Source: an uncultured Bacteroidales bacterium | Lineage (GTDB): Bacteria > Bacteroidota > Bacteroidia > Bacteroidales > F082 | Reading direction: 5' to 3' | Assembly (NCBI GenBank): GCA_946185535.1 | Contig: CAMHJX010000004.1 | Span: forward strand, 79,849 to 143,848 | Length of the DNA stretch: 64,000 bases | In this document: positions 26,730 through 35,837 of the stretch, in pieces | Layout: the number at the start of each line of letters is the position of its first letter | Position numbering within the stretch: position 1 is the stretch's first letter | Program-made: the position numbers and the translations under genes | Notes under the pieces: generated by a model | What the model was told of the DNA's origin: nothing | The model's database searches: none | Seen by the model: only the letters and a program-made list of their open reading frames with translations

Positions 26730-28241
26730 TCATTTGTTTTGCAAATCATCAAATGCCAGCGGGTAGTCTTTCACGAACTGCACGCTCTTGGCAATTTCGG
26801 TGTACATCACCTTATCGATGCGTACGAATTCCACTTCCTTGCGGTAGGCGGCGACGAACTTCTCGATGATGGGCGATGACTTCAGCGGACGGCGGAACTC
26901 AAGGGCTTGGGTGGCGTTGAACAATTCGATGGCCAAAACACGCTCCAGGTTTTCGGCCACGCGCAAAGCCTTCGTTGCAGCGTTGGCACCCATGCTGACA
27001 TGGTCTTCCTGTCCCTGTGATGACTCGATGCTGTCGACCGAAGCGGGTGTGCAGAGTTGCTTGCTTTGGCTGACGATGCTGGCTGCAGCATATTGCGGAA
27101 TCATAAAGCCAGAGTTGAGGCCGGGCTCGGCGACCAAGAAGGAAGGCAGACCGCGCTTGCCACCAATCAACTGATAGATACGGCGTTCGCTGATATTACC
27201 CAACTCAGCCATGGCGATGGCCAAGAAGTCCAAGGTGATGGCCAGAGGCTGACCATGGAAGTTGCCGGCGCTGATGACCAGGTCTTCATCGGGGAAGATG
27301 GTCGGATTGTCAGTGACGGCGTTGATTTCTTCACTGAACACGGAGGCCACATAGTCGATGGCATCCTTGGAGGCACCATGCACTTGAGGCATGCAACGGA
27401 AAGAGTAGGGGTCTTGGACATGTTTCTTCTCCCTGATAATCAGCTCGCTGCCTTTGGTGAACTCACGCACGCGCTTGGCGGTGACAATTTGTCCGTTGTG
27501 GTGACGGATTTGATGCACTTGGTCGAAGAAAGGCTCGATGCGACCATCGAAGGCTTCCAAAGAAACGGTGCCGATGAGGTCGGCAAGATAGCTGAGGCGG
27601 AAGGCCTTCAGCAGGACGTAGGTGCCGTAGCTGCTCATGAACTGGGTGCCGTTGAGCAAGGCCAAACCTTCTTTCGATTGCAAGGTGATGGGCTCCCATT
27701 TGAACTTCTTCAGAACTTTCTCGGCAGGGACGATCTTGCCTTCAAAATGCACCTCACCTAGACCGAGCAGAGGCAGCATAAGGTTGGCCAAAGGAGCCAA
27801 GTCGCCGGAGGCACCGAGTGACCCTTGGTTGTAGACCACGGGTAGCACATCGTTGTTGAAGAAGTCGATGAGACGTTGCACGGTTACGACTTGTACGCCA
27901 CTGTTGCCGTAGCTGAGGCTCTGCACCTTTAAGAGGAGCATGAGGCGGATGATTTCCTCGGGTACCATCTCGCCCGTGCCGCAGGCGTGCGACATGACGA
28001 GGTTCTTCTGCAAGGTGCTCAGGTCTTCCTTAGAGATGCTATGGTCACAGAGGGAACCGAAGCCGGTGGTCACACCATAGATGGGCTTCTCGGGGTTCTC
28101 CATCTTCTTGTCGAGGTAGTCGCGGCATTTTTGGATGCGCTTGACGGCGTCGGCGCTGAGTTCCAGCTTGTAGCCCTTGGTGAGTATTTCGTTTACCTGT
28201 TTGAAGGTCAGCTCTTTGGCTGAGATTTTGTGGATTTTCAT
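26730..28241 (-). CDS. hutH: Histidine ammonia-lyase
   Basis: 503 residues. It has the MIO-forming Ala-Ser-Gly in QGSLGASGDLAPLANLM and the family motifs VMSHACGTGEMVPEEI and QVVTVQRLIDFF. It deaminates histidine to urocanate, the first step of histidine degradation. The SH in VMSHACGTG agrees with histidine rather than tyrosine as substrate. No other hut gene is nearby; hisS is just upstream (86 nt), so a histidine and tRNA link by neighbourhood is possible but may be chance. Confidence 0.88.
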   Translation of the reverse strand: MKIHKISAKELTFKQVNEILTKGYKLELSADAVKRIQKCRDYLDKKMENPEKPIYGVTTGFGSLCDHSISKEDLSTLQKNLVMSHACGTGEMVPEEIIRLMLLLKVQSLSYGNSGVQVVTVQRLIDFFNNDVLPVVYNQGSLGASGDLAPLANLMLPLLGLGEVHFEGKIVPAEKVLKKFKWEPITLQSKEGLALLNGTQFMSSYGTYVLLKAFRLSYLADLIGTVSLEAFDGRIEPFFDQVHQIRHHNGQIVTAKRVREFTKGSELIIREKKHVQDPYSFRCMPQVHGASKDAIDYVASVFSEEINAVTDNPTIFPDEDLVISAGNFHGQPLAITLDFLAIAMAELGNISERRIYQLIGGKRGLPSFLVAEPGLNSGFMIPQYAAASIVSQSKQLCTPASVDSIESSQGQEDHVSMGANAATKALRVAENLERVLAIELFNATQALEFRRPLKSSPIIEKFVAAYRKEVEFVRIDKVMYTEIAKSVQFVKDYPLAFDDLQNK

Positions 28242-28327
28242 ATTTGTTGAGTTTGATGTTTGTTCGTTGTTAGCGCAGGGACTTACGTCGCCTGCTTAAT
28301 CTCCTGTCGCCCCTACGGGGCTCTGCT

Positions 28328-29683
28328 TTATAATATCGTTTCCACCAATTTGCTGGCGTCAACAGTTTCTTGTTTGCCTTCTTTCATCCATTTCACGGTG
28401 AATTTCTGTTCGGCCACTTCGTTTTCGCCAGCGATGACGACAATCGGGATGTGGCGTTGGTCGGCGTATTTCATCTGTTTCTGGATTTTGGCGGCATCGG
28501 GATAAATTTCCGCGTTGATGCCGTGTTTGCGTACCTGATTGAGGTATCTCAGACAGTATTTCTCCTCGTTCTTGCCGAAGTTGAGGAAGATGACCTTAGT
28601 GCTTTCTGACATGGTCTCAGGGAAGAGGTTGAGGCCTTCCAATACGTCGTAAATGCGGTCGGCTCCGAAGCTGATGCCCACACCCGAGACATTGGGCAGG
28701 CCGAAGATGCCCGTGAGGTTGTCGTAACGACCACCGCCCGAGATGCTGCCGATGGCGAAGTCCTTGGCTTTCACCTCGAAGATGGCGCCAGTGTAGTAGT
28801 TCAGACCGCGGGCGAGGGTGAGGTCGAGTTCGGTGTCGATGCCGAGTTCCATGTTTTCAATATAGTCGAATAGAGTCTCAAGTTCTTCGATGCCTTTTTG
28901 GCCGACTTCATTATCTAATAAAGGCTTCAGCTGAGCCAGCTTCTCGCGCGTGTTGCCCTTCATGAAGAGGATGGGTTGCAGCTTGTCGATGGCGGCTTGC
29001 TCCAAGCCCTTTTCGGCGAGTTCTGCGTTGACGGCATCGATACCAATCTTGTCCAGCTTATCAATAGCCACAGTGATGTCGACCAGGGCATCCGACTTCC
29101 CAATGTATTCGGCGATACCAGCCAACACCTTGCGGTTATTAATCTTCAGAGTGACTCTGATTTTCAAGGCATTGAACACCTCATCGACGATTTGCACCAG
29201 TTCGGCTTCGTTGAGCAAGGAGTCGCTGCCGATGATGTCAACATCACATTGGTAGAACTCACGGTAACGGCCTTTCTGTGGACGGTCGGCGCGCCAAACG
29301 GGTTGGATTTGGTAGCGCTTGAAGGGGAAGGCGATTTGGTCGCGATACATGGTGACAAAACGGGCGAAGGGCACGGTCAGGTCGTAGCGCAGACCTTTCT
29401 CCGTGATCTTTGAAGCTAGTTTCAGGGATTCAAGAGGTTCTCCGTTTTGCTCCACACCACTCATGAAGTCACCTGAGTTGAGCACACGGAAGAGGAGTTT
29501 GTCGCCTTCTTCGCCGTATTTGCCTAAAAGGGTGCTGAGGTTTTCCATCGAAGGGGTCTCAATCGGTTGGAAACCAAAGCGTTTGAACACTGTCTTAATG
29601 GTGTCAAAAATATAATTGCGGCGCACCATGACTTCGGGCAGGAAGTCGCGGGTGCCTTTGGGAATGCTGGGTTTTTGTGCCAT
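28328..29683 (-). CDS. hisS: Histidyl-tRNA synthetase
   Basis: 451 residues, class II synthetase. Motif 1 region [15 protein letters not shown], motif 2 region [14 protein letters not shown], the His-binding loop [17 protein letters not shown], and a C-terminal anticodon-binding domain. It charges tRNA-His. The start at 29683 ([14 protein letters not shown]) is set by the family and by the -7 box TACTTTTG at 29699-29706 (minus), which excludes a longer reading. Confidence 0.95.
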   Translation of the reverse strand: MAQKPSIPKGTRDFLPEVMVRRNYIFDTIKTVFKRFGFQPIETPSMENLSTLLGKYGEEGDKLLFRVLNSGDFMSGVEQNGEPLESLKLASKITEKGLRYDLTVPFARFVTMYRDQIAFPFKRYQIQPVWRADRPQKGRYREFYQCDVDIIGSDSLLNEAELVQIVDEVFNALKIRVTLKINNRKVLAGIAEYIGKSDALVDITVAIDKLDKIGIDAVNAELAEKGLEQAAIDKLQPILFMKGNTREKLAQLKPLLDNEVGQKGIEELETLFDYIENMELGIDTELDLTLARGLNYYTGAIFEVKAKDFAIGSISGGGRYDNLTGIFGLPNVSGVGISFGADRIYDVLEGLNLFPETMSESTKVIFLNFGKNEEKYCLRYLNQVRKHGINAEIYPDAAKIQKQMKYADQRHIPIVVIAGENEVAEQKFTVKWMKEGKQETVDASKLVETIL

Positions 29684-29710
29684 TTTTGAAAATTTTTGCA
29701 AAAGTACGAA

Positions 29711-31123
29711 TTATTTCAATTCAAACTCTTCTCCTGGCCCGGGTATGACGATGTTGTCCCAACCTTCTTTGCGAAGTTGCCGTTGATAATATTGTTGGGC
29801 TTCAAGATCACCGTGCACAATGAAAGTCTTCTTCACTTTAGTCGGGTCTTGGCAACTCAGGTAATGAATCATTTCCTTGTAGTCGCCGTGGCCACTGAAG
29901 GCATCGATTTCATAAATCTCTGCATTGACATTGTGTTCTGTGCCAAAAATGGAAACGCTTGCAGGTGTGGGTTTTTCCAACAGTTTGGCTCCCAATGTAG
30001 TAGGAGAGCAGTATCCAATGGCAAGTATGCTGTTGTTTGGGCTCTCGATGCTATTGGCAATATGGTGTTTCACCCGTCCGGCCTCCATCATGCCTGAAGC
30101 AGAGATAATGATACAAGGTTGCTTAGTGGCATTTAGTTCCTTCGACTGGTTGATGTCGCGCACGAAAGTGAGCCCGTTGAAGCCAAAGGGGTCGGGGTCG
30201 TATTCGATGACATCTTTCACATCATCGTTGAAAAGGTCGACATGCATACGGAAAATCTCGGTGGCATTGACGGCCAAGGGACTATCAACATATACGGGAA
30301 TCTTCTCGGGCAATTTGCCTTGGTTGTAGAAGTTATTTAGCAAGTACACAATCTCTTGCGTGCGGCTGACGGCAAATGACGGAATGATGAGCTTGCCACG
30401 TTTCTCGACACAGGTGTGGTAAATGACTTCCAAAAGCAGCTGCTCAGCATTGGTGCGGTCGCTGTGGAGCCGGTTTCCATAGGTAGCCTCTGTGATGAGG
30501 TAGTCGCAGTGTGGAAATGGCTCGGGAGAGCGCAGTAGGTAGTTGTATTCGCGGCCGATGTCGCCAGTGTATCCGATGCGGGTCATTTTGCCACCCTCGT
30601 CGATTTCGATGACGGCACAACCGCTGCCCAGCAGATGACCTGTGTTGTTGAACTTCACCTTTATATTATTGTCGATGTAAAAATAGCGGTTGTAGGCCAC
30701 GCTGACGAACAACTCCATGCTGGCGCGGGCATCTTTTTCGGTATAAATGGGCTGCAAGGCGGGAAGCCCTTGCTTGCGGCGTTTCTTGTTGAACCATTCC
30801 ATATCGTTTTCTTGGATGAAACCGCTGTCGGGGAGCATGATGCTGCACAAGTCTTCCGTGGCTTTAGTGCAGACAACTTGACCACGGAACCCCAATTTGT
30901 AGAAATAGGGGATGAGACCGCAGTGGTCGATATGGGCGTGGGTGAGGATGATGGCGTCGATTTCCTTAGGGTCGACCATGATGTTGCGGTTGGCGGCATC
31001 GGTCTCGAGGCCTTTACCTTGGAACATACCGCAGTCCAACAGGATTTTCTTGCCATGGTCGGTGGTGATGAGGTGCTTGCTGCCTGTCACTTCTTGGGCA
31101 GCACCGATGAATTTGATTTTCAT
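29711..31123 (-). CDS. Metallo-beta-lactamase/beta-CASP RNA exonuclease-like
   Basis: 470 residues. It has the metal motif THAHIDHCGLIPYFY, the beta-CASP block (GKLIIPSFAVSRTQEIVYLL, CIIISASGMMEAGRVKHHI) and a RMMBL-type C-terminus (FIVHGDLEAQQYYQRQL). Beta-CASP proteins of this length are ribonucleases of the CPSF73/YsmA kind that process or degrade RNA. Bacteroidota often carry one as a general nuclease. The promoter overlaps the terminator of the upstream minus-strand gene. Confidence 0.88.
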   Translation of the reverse strand: MKIKFIGAAQEVTGSKHLITTDHGKKILLDCGMFQGKGLETDAANRNIMVDPKEIDAIILTHAHIDHCGLIPYFYKLGFRGQVVCTKATEDLCSIMLPDSGFIQENDMEWFNKKRRKQGLPALQPIYTEKDARASMELFVSVAYNRYFYIDNNIKVKFNNTGHLLGSGCAVIEIDEGGKMTRIGYTGDIGREYNYLLRSPEPFPHCDYLITEATYGNRLHSDRTNAEQLLLEVIYHTCVEKRGKLIIPSFAVSRTQEIVYLLNNFYNQGKLPEKIPVYVDSPLAVNATEIFRMHVDLFNDDVKDVIEYDPDPFGFNGLTFVRDINQSKELNATKQPCIIISASGMMEAGRVKHHIANSIESPNNSILAIGYCSPTTLGAKLLEKPTPASVSIFGTEHNVNAEIYEIDAFSGHGDYKEMIHYLSCQDPTKVKKTFIVHGDLEAQQYYQRQLRKEGWDNIVIPGPGEEFELK

Positions 31124-31142
31124 AACAATCCAAATTTGACCC

Positions 31143-31172
31143 CAAAAATAGCAAAAAAAAGTGAGGTGGCAA
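31143..31172 (-). promoter_or_regulatory. Promoter of the beta-CASP gene
   Basis: TATTTTTG (31143-31150, minus) has a TTG -33 element (31170-31172) 19 nt upstream. The -33 element sits in the loop of the terminator hairpin of the C25 protease gene. Confidence 0.7.
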
Positions 31173-31190
31173 TAAATGTCACCTCACTTT
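31151..31190 (-). terminator. Terminator of the C25 protease gene
   Basis: On the minus strand AGTGAGGTGACA pairs with TGCCACCTCACT (one G-T pair) around a short AT loop. It is followed by eight T residues. Confidence 0.85.
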
Positions 31191-31216
31191 GGGATTTTTG
31201 TTTGAAACAATCTGGC

Positions 31217-34200
31217 TTATTCCACCACAATCTTCCTGACGGCATGACCACCGCTGGCCTCGATGTGCATCATATAGATGCCCTTGCCCATCTGAGAGAG
31301 GTCGATGCGGGCTTGGTCGCCTTTGAGGTCAGCTTTGTAAACCGTTTGTCCGTAAGCGTTCACGATGCGGACATGGCTCAAGCCTTCGCCTTCGAGGGTG
31401 AATTCACCCTTGGTAGGGTTAGGATAGACATTGGCAGCAATGCTGTTCTCGCCGATGCCCTCAGTGAAGAGGAAGTTGGCTACCAGGTTGCGGTTTTCGG
31501 TGGCAATAAAGGTGTAGGTCATTTCTTCTGAAACCACATCGCCGTTTTCAGTCCAGTTCCGGAAGGACCAGTCTTCGTTGCGGACAATAGTCAATGTGAC
31601 CTCATCACCATAGTGGTACGTGCCAGCTCCTATCACGCTACCGGCTTCTTCTGGATTCACTTCGCTTGTGATTTCAACCATAGGAATCTCAAAGTTGGCG
31701 ACCAAGGTGCGGTTGGCAGTAACGGTGAATGTATAGCTTTGGTCAGTAGAGACTACAGTGCCGTTCTCCGTCCAATTGGCGAAGAGGTATCTTTGAAATG
31801 GTGTGGCGGTCACTGTGCATAAAGTGCCGTAATCATAGGTGCCAGCACCCGAAACCGTACCAGCATTGGTAGGATTGGCTGACAAACTGATGGTGAAGCT
31901 TTGGAGCTGGAAGTGGGCGACATAGGCTGCCGATTCTGTCACATTAAAGGTGTAGGTGGCGTTGGTGCTGACCTGTTGGCCGTTTTTGGTCCAGTTGACG
32001 AAGTTGTAGCCTGTGGAAGGTGTGGCCGTCAGAGTGCAGCTTTGGCCTTGGTTAAAGGTGCCTCCGCCTGTGACGGTGCCGCCTATAGTTGGGTCGGCTG
32101 TAGCGGTGATGGTGTAAGTCGACATTGTAAAGTTGGCTACCAAATTGCGATTGCCCGTTACAATGAAGGTATAACGAGAATTGGTGGATACCACATTGCC
32201 ATTTTCGGTCCAGTTGGTGAAGGTGTAACCCATATTGGCCATGGCACGGACGGTACAAGACTCTCCTTCATAATAGGTTCCGCCTCCCGAAACGGTTCCT
32301 CCGTTGTTCGGGTTAGCCGAAACATTGATGGTGTATTGTTGTGACTGTGCCGTGAAGTTGGCGACCAAATTACGGTTGGTGTTGACAGTGAAGGTGTAAC
32401 TTGCATTGGAAGAAACCACATTGCCGTTTTCCGTCCAGTTGGTGAAGATATAGCCTGAGTTGGCCGTGGCTGTCACGGTGCACGATTGGCCTTGGTTGTA
32501 GATGCCACCGCCTGTGACGGTGCCACCGATATTCGGGTTGGCCGACACGTTGATGGTGTACTGTTGTGTTCCACCTTGTGTGATGTTTATGGTGGCGATA
32601 TAAGTGATCTTGTTGTAGCCAAACACGGTCAAGGTGGCTGTTCCAGTCGTTCCTGGTGCGGTAAAGGTGATGTTGCAGGTGCCGTTGTTGATGGTGGCCG
32701 ACCCCATGATTTCGTTGTTGCGGGTCAGTGTGGCCAAAGCACCGTCGCCATTGGTGGCGTTCACGGTAAAGCTCGTGGCAGTGCTGCTCATCGAAGAGGC
32801 ATGAGTTACGCCCATGTCGGTGGGAACGGCATTACGCACCGTCAAAGTGGGGTCGCCGAAGAGAATCCAGGCAAGGTAGGTGCCCTTGGCGGCATTGTCG
32901 TTTTGTCCGTATTGGTCCAAAATTTTCATGTTGCCGTCAAACGAAATGCCACCCAAAGTGCGCTTGATATTGGTGCTGTGTTGCTCAGTCAGCACATCCA
33001 CCATTTCATCTTGGCCGTACATTGGAGGAACCCAAGGCTGGGAAATGTAGGAGAACATGCCGCCGATGGCACCAGTGGGGGTCCCGTTGCTGTTGTTAGT
33101 GGCACGCAGCCAAGTCTCGCCGAAGCATGGTTGGCTATGGTCGTATTTACCATTGAGGCAGGCTACTGACCAGACATAAGGAAACTTGTTGTCGTTGGTC
33201 AAGGCATTGATATTAGAGTTGCTGTAATTGAATACCCCCCAGCTAGTTTCCGAACCATGGTTGCAGTAGTTGATGATGCTTACACCATCGTTGATGTGTT
33301 GACTCAACGTGGCTGCGTTTGAATTGGCGCCGCCGGCGTTTTGATAATCTCTGTGGATCTCAGTGTAATTGTATGCCAATAAGTCGTTACGTATGTTGTC
33401 GATATGCTGCCAGTCGTCTTCATTGAAGTGACCACCATTACCAGCGACAGTGGCAACTCCCGTGCCGGTACTCAACCAAGTGTCGGTAGCATTACTGTCT
33501 CTCTCGTAATGGATGACCTTGTTGACTTGTGTGGTAACATGGGTCTCGTTCTCGGCAGAAAAACGGCCGATGATGATGTCGTTATACAAATCATTTCCAA
33601 CGACTTGACCGTACATGTTGTCACTTTTGCCACTATAGCCGCCCCATCCGCTTCCTGCCGTGTAAGAGATGCCTGGGATCTGGCTGACATCACCGACTAG
33701 AAGGACGTGTGAGAGGTTGGGGTTGGCATTGTATTGGCCTTGAATGTAGGCTTGGATGGCTGTTGTGGTAGTGCCAGCCGTGCTCGTGCCGACCATGGTA
33801 GTGGGACGGCCGATCTGCTTCTTCCAGTTGACGAAAGGCTGCATGGCGCTCATAAAGGCATCGTGGCAGATGATGAGCAAATGACCGGTCTCGACCACGG
33901 GCGTATATTTGCTCAAGCCTTCGCTGAAATTGATGAAGTGGTTGCCGTACATGGCCTCTATTTCTGGATCCATCTTCACCTCGTTTGAGCGGCGGTCTAT
34001 AATGTTTTCGTTTGACAGGCCATCGCTGTATATTTCAACAGTCATGTTGTAATACACGCGAAGGGTCTTGCTAACGGGGTTGTAGGCGAAAGGATAGACG
34101 ACCATGTTCTGTCCACGGAAGTCACGGAGGATGTAAGGCTCATAGAGGCCTACATTCTGAGTGGGGAAGAAAGCATCGGTCGAATAGGCTTCACCGTAGG

Positions 34201-34603
34201 TGTAAGGCACATCGGCAGGGTTGATGGTGCGCGGGAAATCGCCTTTGGAAGGGGCCACTTCCATTGGAATATCGGTGTATTGCGCATCAACGACGCGGAT
34301 GTTGTAATGTTGACGGTCGCCAACGATAGCCGGAACAGCAATCATAGGCAGGTTGGGCTCGCCAGCGGAAGCAGTGCTTACCGTCTTGGGAACCGAGATG
34401 ATGTTGGCTTCACCTCGCGGTGTGGTCACCGTTTGGGTGAAGAAACCTGGGACTTGCAGGTTGACGGTGATTTGGCTCTCGGAAGAGGAAACCAAATTCG
34501 TCTGAATGGTGCTCGGGGTGTTGCTCTTGAGGGCTACCCACTGCTGGCCGAAAGTCACCACGGTCAGCATGACGAGCAGTAGCGTAATTAAGTTTTTTTT
34601 CAT
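31217..34603 (-). CDS. Gingipain-like C25 cysteine protease with T9SS sorting domain
   Basis: 1128 residues. A signal peptide (MKKNLITLLLVMLTVVTFGQ) is followed by a propeptide-like region and the C25 catalytic domain. His449 lies in NYCNHGSETSWG and Cys482 in VACLNGKYDHSQPCFGETW, as in gingipains. Residues about 690-1050 are five InlB-B-type (Flg_new_2-like) repeats of about 72 residues, each with NWTENG. The last about 75 residues are a type A T9SS sorting domain (VYPNPTKGEFTLEG ... GIYMMHIEASGGHAVRKIVVE). It is probably exported through T9SS and anchored to the surface as a protease or adhesin. Confidence 0.93.
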   Translation of the reverse strand: MKKNLITLLLVMLTVVTFGQQWVALKSNTPSTIQTNLVSSSESQITVNLQVPGFFTQTVTTPRGEANIISVPKTVSTASAGEPNLPMIAVPAIVGDRQHYNIRVVDAQYTDIPMEVAPSKGDFPRTINPADVPYTYGEAYSTDAFFPTQNVGLYEPYILRDFRGQNMVVYPFAYNPVSKTLRVYYNMTVEIYSDGLSNENIIDRRSNEVKMDPEIEAMYGNHFINFSEGLSKYTPVVETGHLLIICHDAFMSAMQPFVNWKKQIGRPTTMVGTSTAGTTTTAIQAYIQGQYNANPNLSHVLLVGDVSQIPGISYTAGSGWGGYSGKSDNMYGQVVGNDLYNDIIIGRFSAENETHVTTQVNKVIHYERDSNATDTWLSTGTGVATVAGNGGHFNEDDWQHIDNIRNDLLAYNYTEIHRDYQNAGGANSNAATLSQHINDGVSIINYCNHGSETSWGVFNYSNSNINALTNDNKFPYVWSVACLNGKYDHSQPCFGETWLRATNNSNGTPTGAIGGMFSYISQPWVPPMYGQDEMVDVLTEQHSTNIKRTLGGISFDGNMKILDQYGQNDNAAKGTYLAWILFGDPTLTVRNAVPTDMGVTHASSMSSTATSFTVNATNGDGALATLTRNNEIMGSATINNGTCNITFTAPGTTGTATLTVFGYNKITYIATINITQGGTQQYTINVSANPNIGGTVTGGGIYNQGQSCTVTATANSGYIFTNWTENGNVVSSNASYTFTVNTNRNLVANFTAQSQQYTINVSANPNNGGTVSGGGTYYEGESCTVRAMANMGYTFTNWTENGNVVSTNSRYTFIVTGNRNLVANFTMSTYTITATADPTIGGTVTGGGTFNQGQSCTLTATPSTGYNFVNWTKNGQQVSTNATYTFNVTESAAYVAHFQLQSFTISLSANPTNAGTVSGAGTYDYGTLCTVTATPFQRYLFANWTENGTVVSTDQSYTFTVTANRTLVANFEIPMVEITSEVNPEEAGSVIGAGTYHYGDEVTLTIVRNEDWSFRNWTENGDVVSEEMTYTFIATENRNLVANFLFTEGIGENSIAANVYPNPTKGEFTLEGEGLSHVRIVNAYGQTVYKADLKGDQARIDLSQMGKGIYMMHIEASGGHAVRKIVVE

Positions 34604-34629
34604 AGATTGAAAATGGATTAGTTTTAAAG

Positions 34630-34649
34630 GGCAAAAATAGTGTTTTTTG
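34630..34649 (-). promoter_or_regulatory. Promoter of the C25 protease gene (shared 20-bp core)
   Basis: The -7 box TATTTTTG is at 34632-34639 (minus). The surrounding 20 nt, GGCAAAAATAGTGTTTTTTG on the plus strand, is identical to that upstream of the secreted deacetylase-like gene (63459-63478). Confidence 0.65.
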
Positions 34650-34660
34650 CCGAATGTGGG

Positions 34661-35767
34661 TCAATTTTTGTTGTTTTTCTTCGTAAAAGCGACAGAATCA
34701 CCCCAAGCGTTGTACAAAACCTTGTGTCCGATGGCTGCGAGACGCATGTCTAAACAGCTTTGGCACTCGTCAGGTTTGTCCTTGACGCAGGCTTTGTCAG
34801 GGTAGATAAGGTAGTTTTCACGAAACTTGTTCGGCGTGAGGTTGGGCATGATGACATTGGCTCCGGCGAGAATAGCTTTTTCGCGGCCTTGTGGGTCGAC
34901 AGTTTGGTTGGCGGTGGCTGCCACCATGTTGATTTCGGGCATCATCAAGCGAAGGATGGCAATCATCTTCAAGGTCAGTTCCATGCGTTTTTCGGCGGAA
35001 GGAATTTGGTCTCTGTATGGCCAAAGTGGCGTGTCGGGGTGGGGGATGAAGGGGCCCATACCGACCATAGCCACATCTTTTTGCTTGAAGAAGAGCAGGT
35101 CATCGGCGAGGTCGTCCAAGGTTTGGAAGGGGAGTCCCACCATCACACCGGTACCGGTCTGGTAGCCGACTTTCAGAAGACTGTCGATGCAGGCGAGACG
35201 CTGTTGGAAGTCGTGTTTGGCATCGTGCGGGTGAATCTTATAATATAGGTCTTCGTTCGAGGCCTCGATGCGGAGCAGATAACGGTGCGCACCTGCCTCA
35301 AACCAACGGCGATAAGTCTCTTCAGTCTGCTCACCCAATGATAACGTGATGCCCAAACTTCCATTGTCTATCTTCTTGATTTCCTTGACCAAATGGGTGA
35401 TTTTGTCGACAAAAGCGGCATCGCTGCGCTCGCCGCTTTGCAGCGCCACCGAGCCGTAGCCTAACTTGTGCGCCAACTTCGCACATTCGATGACCTCCTC
35501 ATCGCTGAGTGTGTAGCGTTCGAAGTTCGGGTTCTTGCTGCGCACGCCGCAATAGAGGCAGTATTTGGTGCAAACGTTGCTGTATTCAATCAACCCGCGC
35601 AGATGGACGAAGTTGTCCAAATGCGCCAACTTCACCTGCAAAGCCTTGTCGAACAACAGTTTCTTGTCGTCGCCTTCGGCAACGAGGAGGCTTTTGATTT
35701 CCTCATGAGTTAAGGCCCCTGAGCCTGTCGAAGGGCCGATTTTATTTAGTATTTCATTGATGGACAT
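34661..35767 (-). CDS. hydE: [FeFe]-hydrogenase maturase HydE-like radical SAM protein
   Basis: 368 residues. The radical SAM Cys set is C66-x3-C70-x2-C73 in NVCTKYCLYCGVRS, preceded by RGLIEYS as in HydE. The barrel includes GITLSLGEQTEETYRRWFEA and GVMVGLPFQTLDDLADDL. A C-terminal Cys group is present (CVKDKPDECQSCLDM). HydE takes part in assembling the H-cluster, so the genome probably encodes an [FeFe] hydrogenase. Residues 11-18 (GPSTGSGA) are coded by a 24-bp palindromic repeat. BioB-like functions are less likely. Confidence 0.85.
   Translation of the reverse strand: MSINEILNKIGPSTGSGALTHEEIKSLLVAEGDDKKLLFDKALQVKLAHLDNFVHLRGLIEYSNVCTKYCLYCGVRSKNPNFERYTLSDEEVIECAKLAHKLGYGSVALQSGERSDAAFVDKITHLVKEIKKIDNGSLGITLSLGEQTEETYRRWFEAGAHRYLLRIEASNEDLYYKIHPHDAKHDFQQRLACIDSLLKVGYQTGTGVMVGLPFQTLDDLADDLLFFKQKDVAMVGMGPFIPHPDTPLWPYRDQIPSAEKRMELTLKMIAILRLMMPEINMVAATANQTVDPQGREKAILAGANVIMPNLTPNKFRENYLIYPDKACVKDKPDECQSCLDMRLAAIGHKVLYNAWGDSVAFTKKNNKN
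35714..35737. repeat. 24-bp REP-like repeat inside hydE
   Basis: The unit GGCCCCTGAGCCTGTCGAAG is followed by GGCC. The length is exactly eight codons, so the frame is kept. It shares GAGCCTGTCGAA with the inverted repeat at 3268-3326. Confidence 0.75.
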
Positions 35768-35789
35768 ATCGTGTTTTGAAAATTTGCTG

Positions 35790-35824
35790 CAAATGTAGGA
35801 ATTTCCGAAAAATGCTTATATTTG
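35790..35824. promoter_or_regulatory. Divergent promoters, hydE and DUF1016 gene
   Basis: A -7 box TACATTTG lies at 35790-35797 on the minus strand for hydE. TATATTTG lies at 35817-35824 on the plus strand for the nuclease gene, 13 nt before its first ATG. Confidence 0.65.
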
Positions 35825-35837
35825 CAGGGCGAAATAA

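Noticed and set aside
28305-28325. Terminator between hisS and hutH (GCCCCTACGGGGC)
   Set aside because: The hairpin has no T-tract and is a common short palindrome; both genes may share a transcript.
31500-32580. Tandem repeat array in the C25 protease gene as a DNA repeat or array element
   Set aside because: The 216-bp period is that of five in-frame InlB-B-type protein repeats and is explained by the coding sequence.
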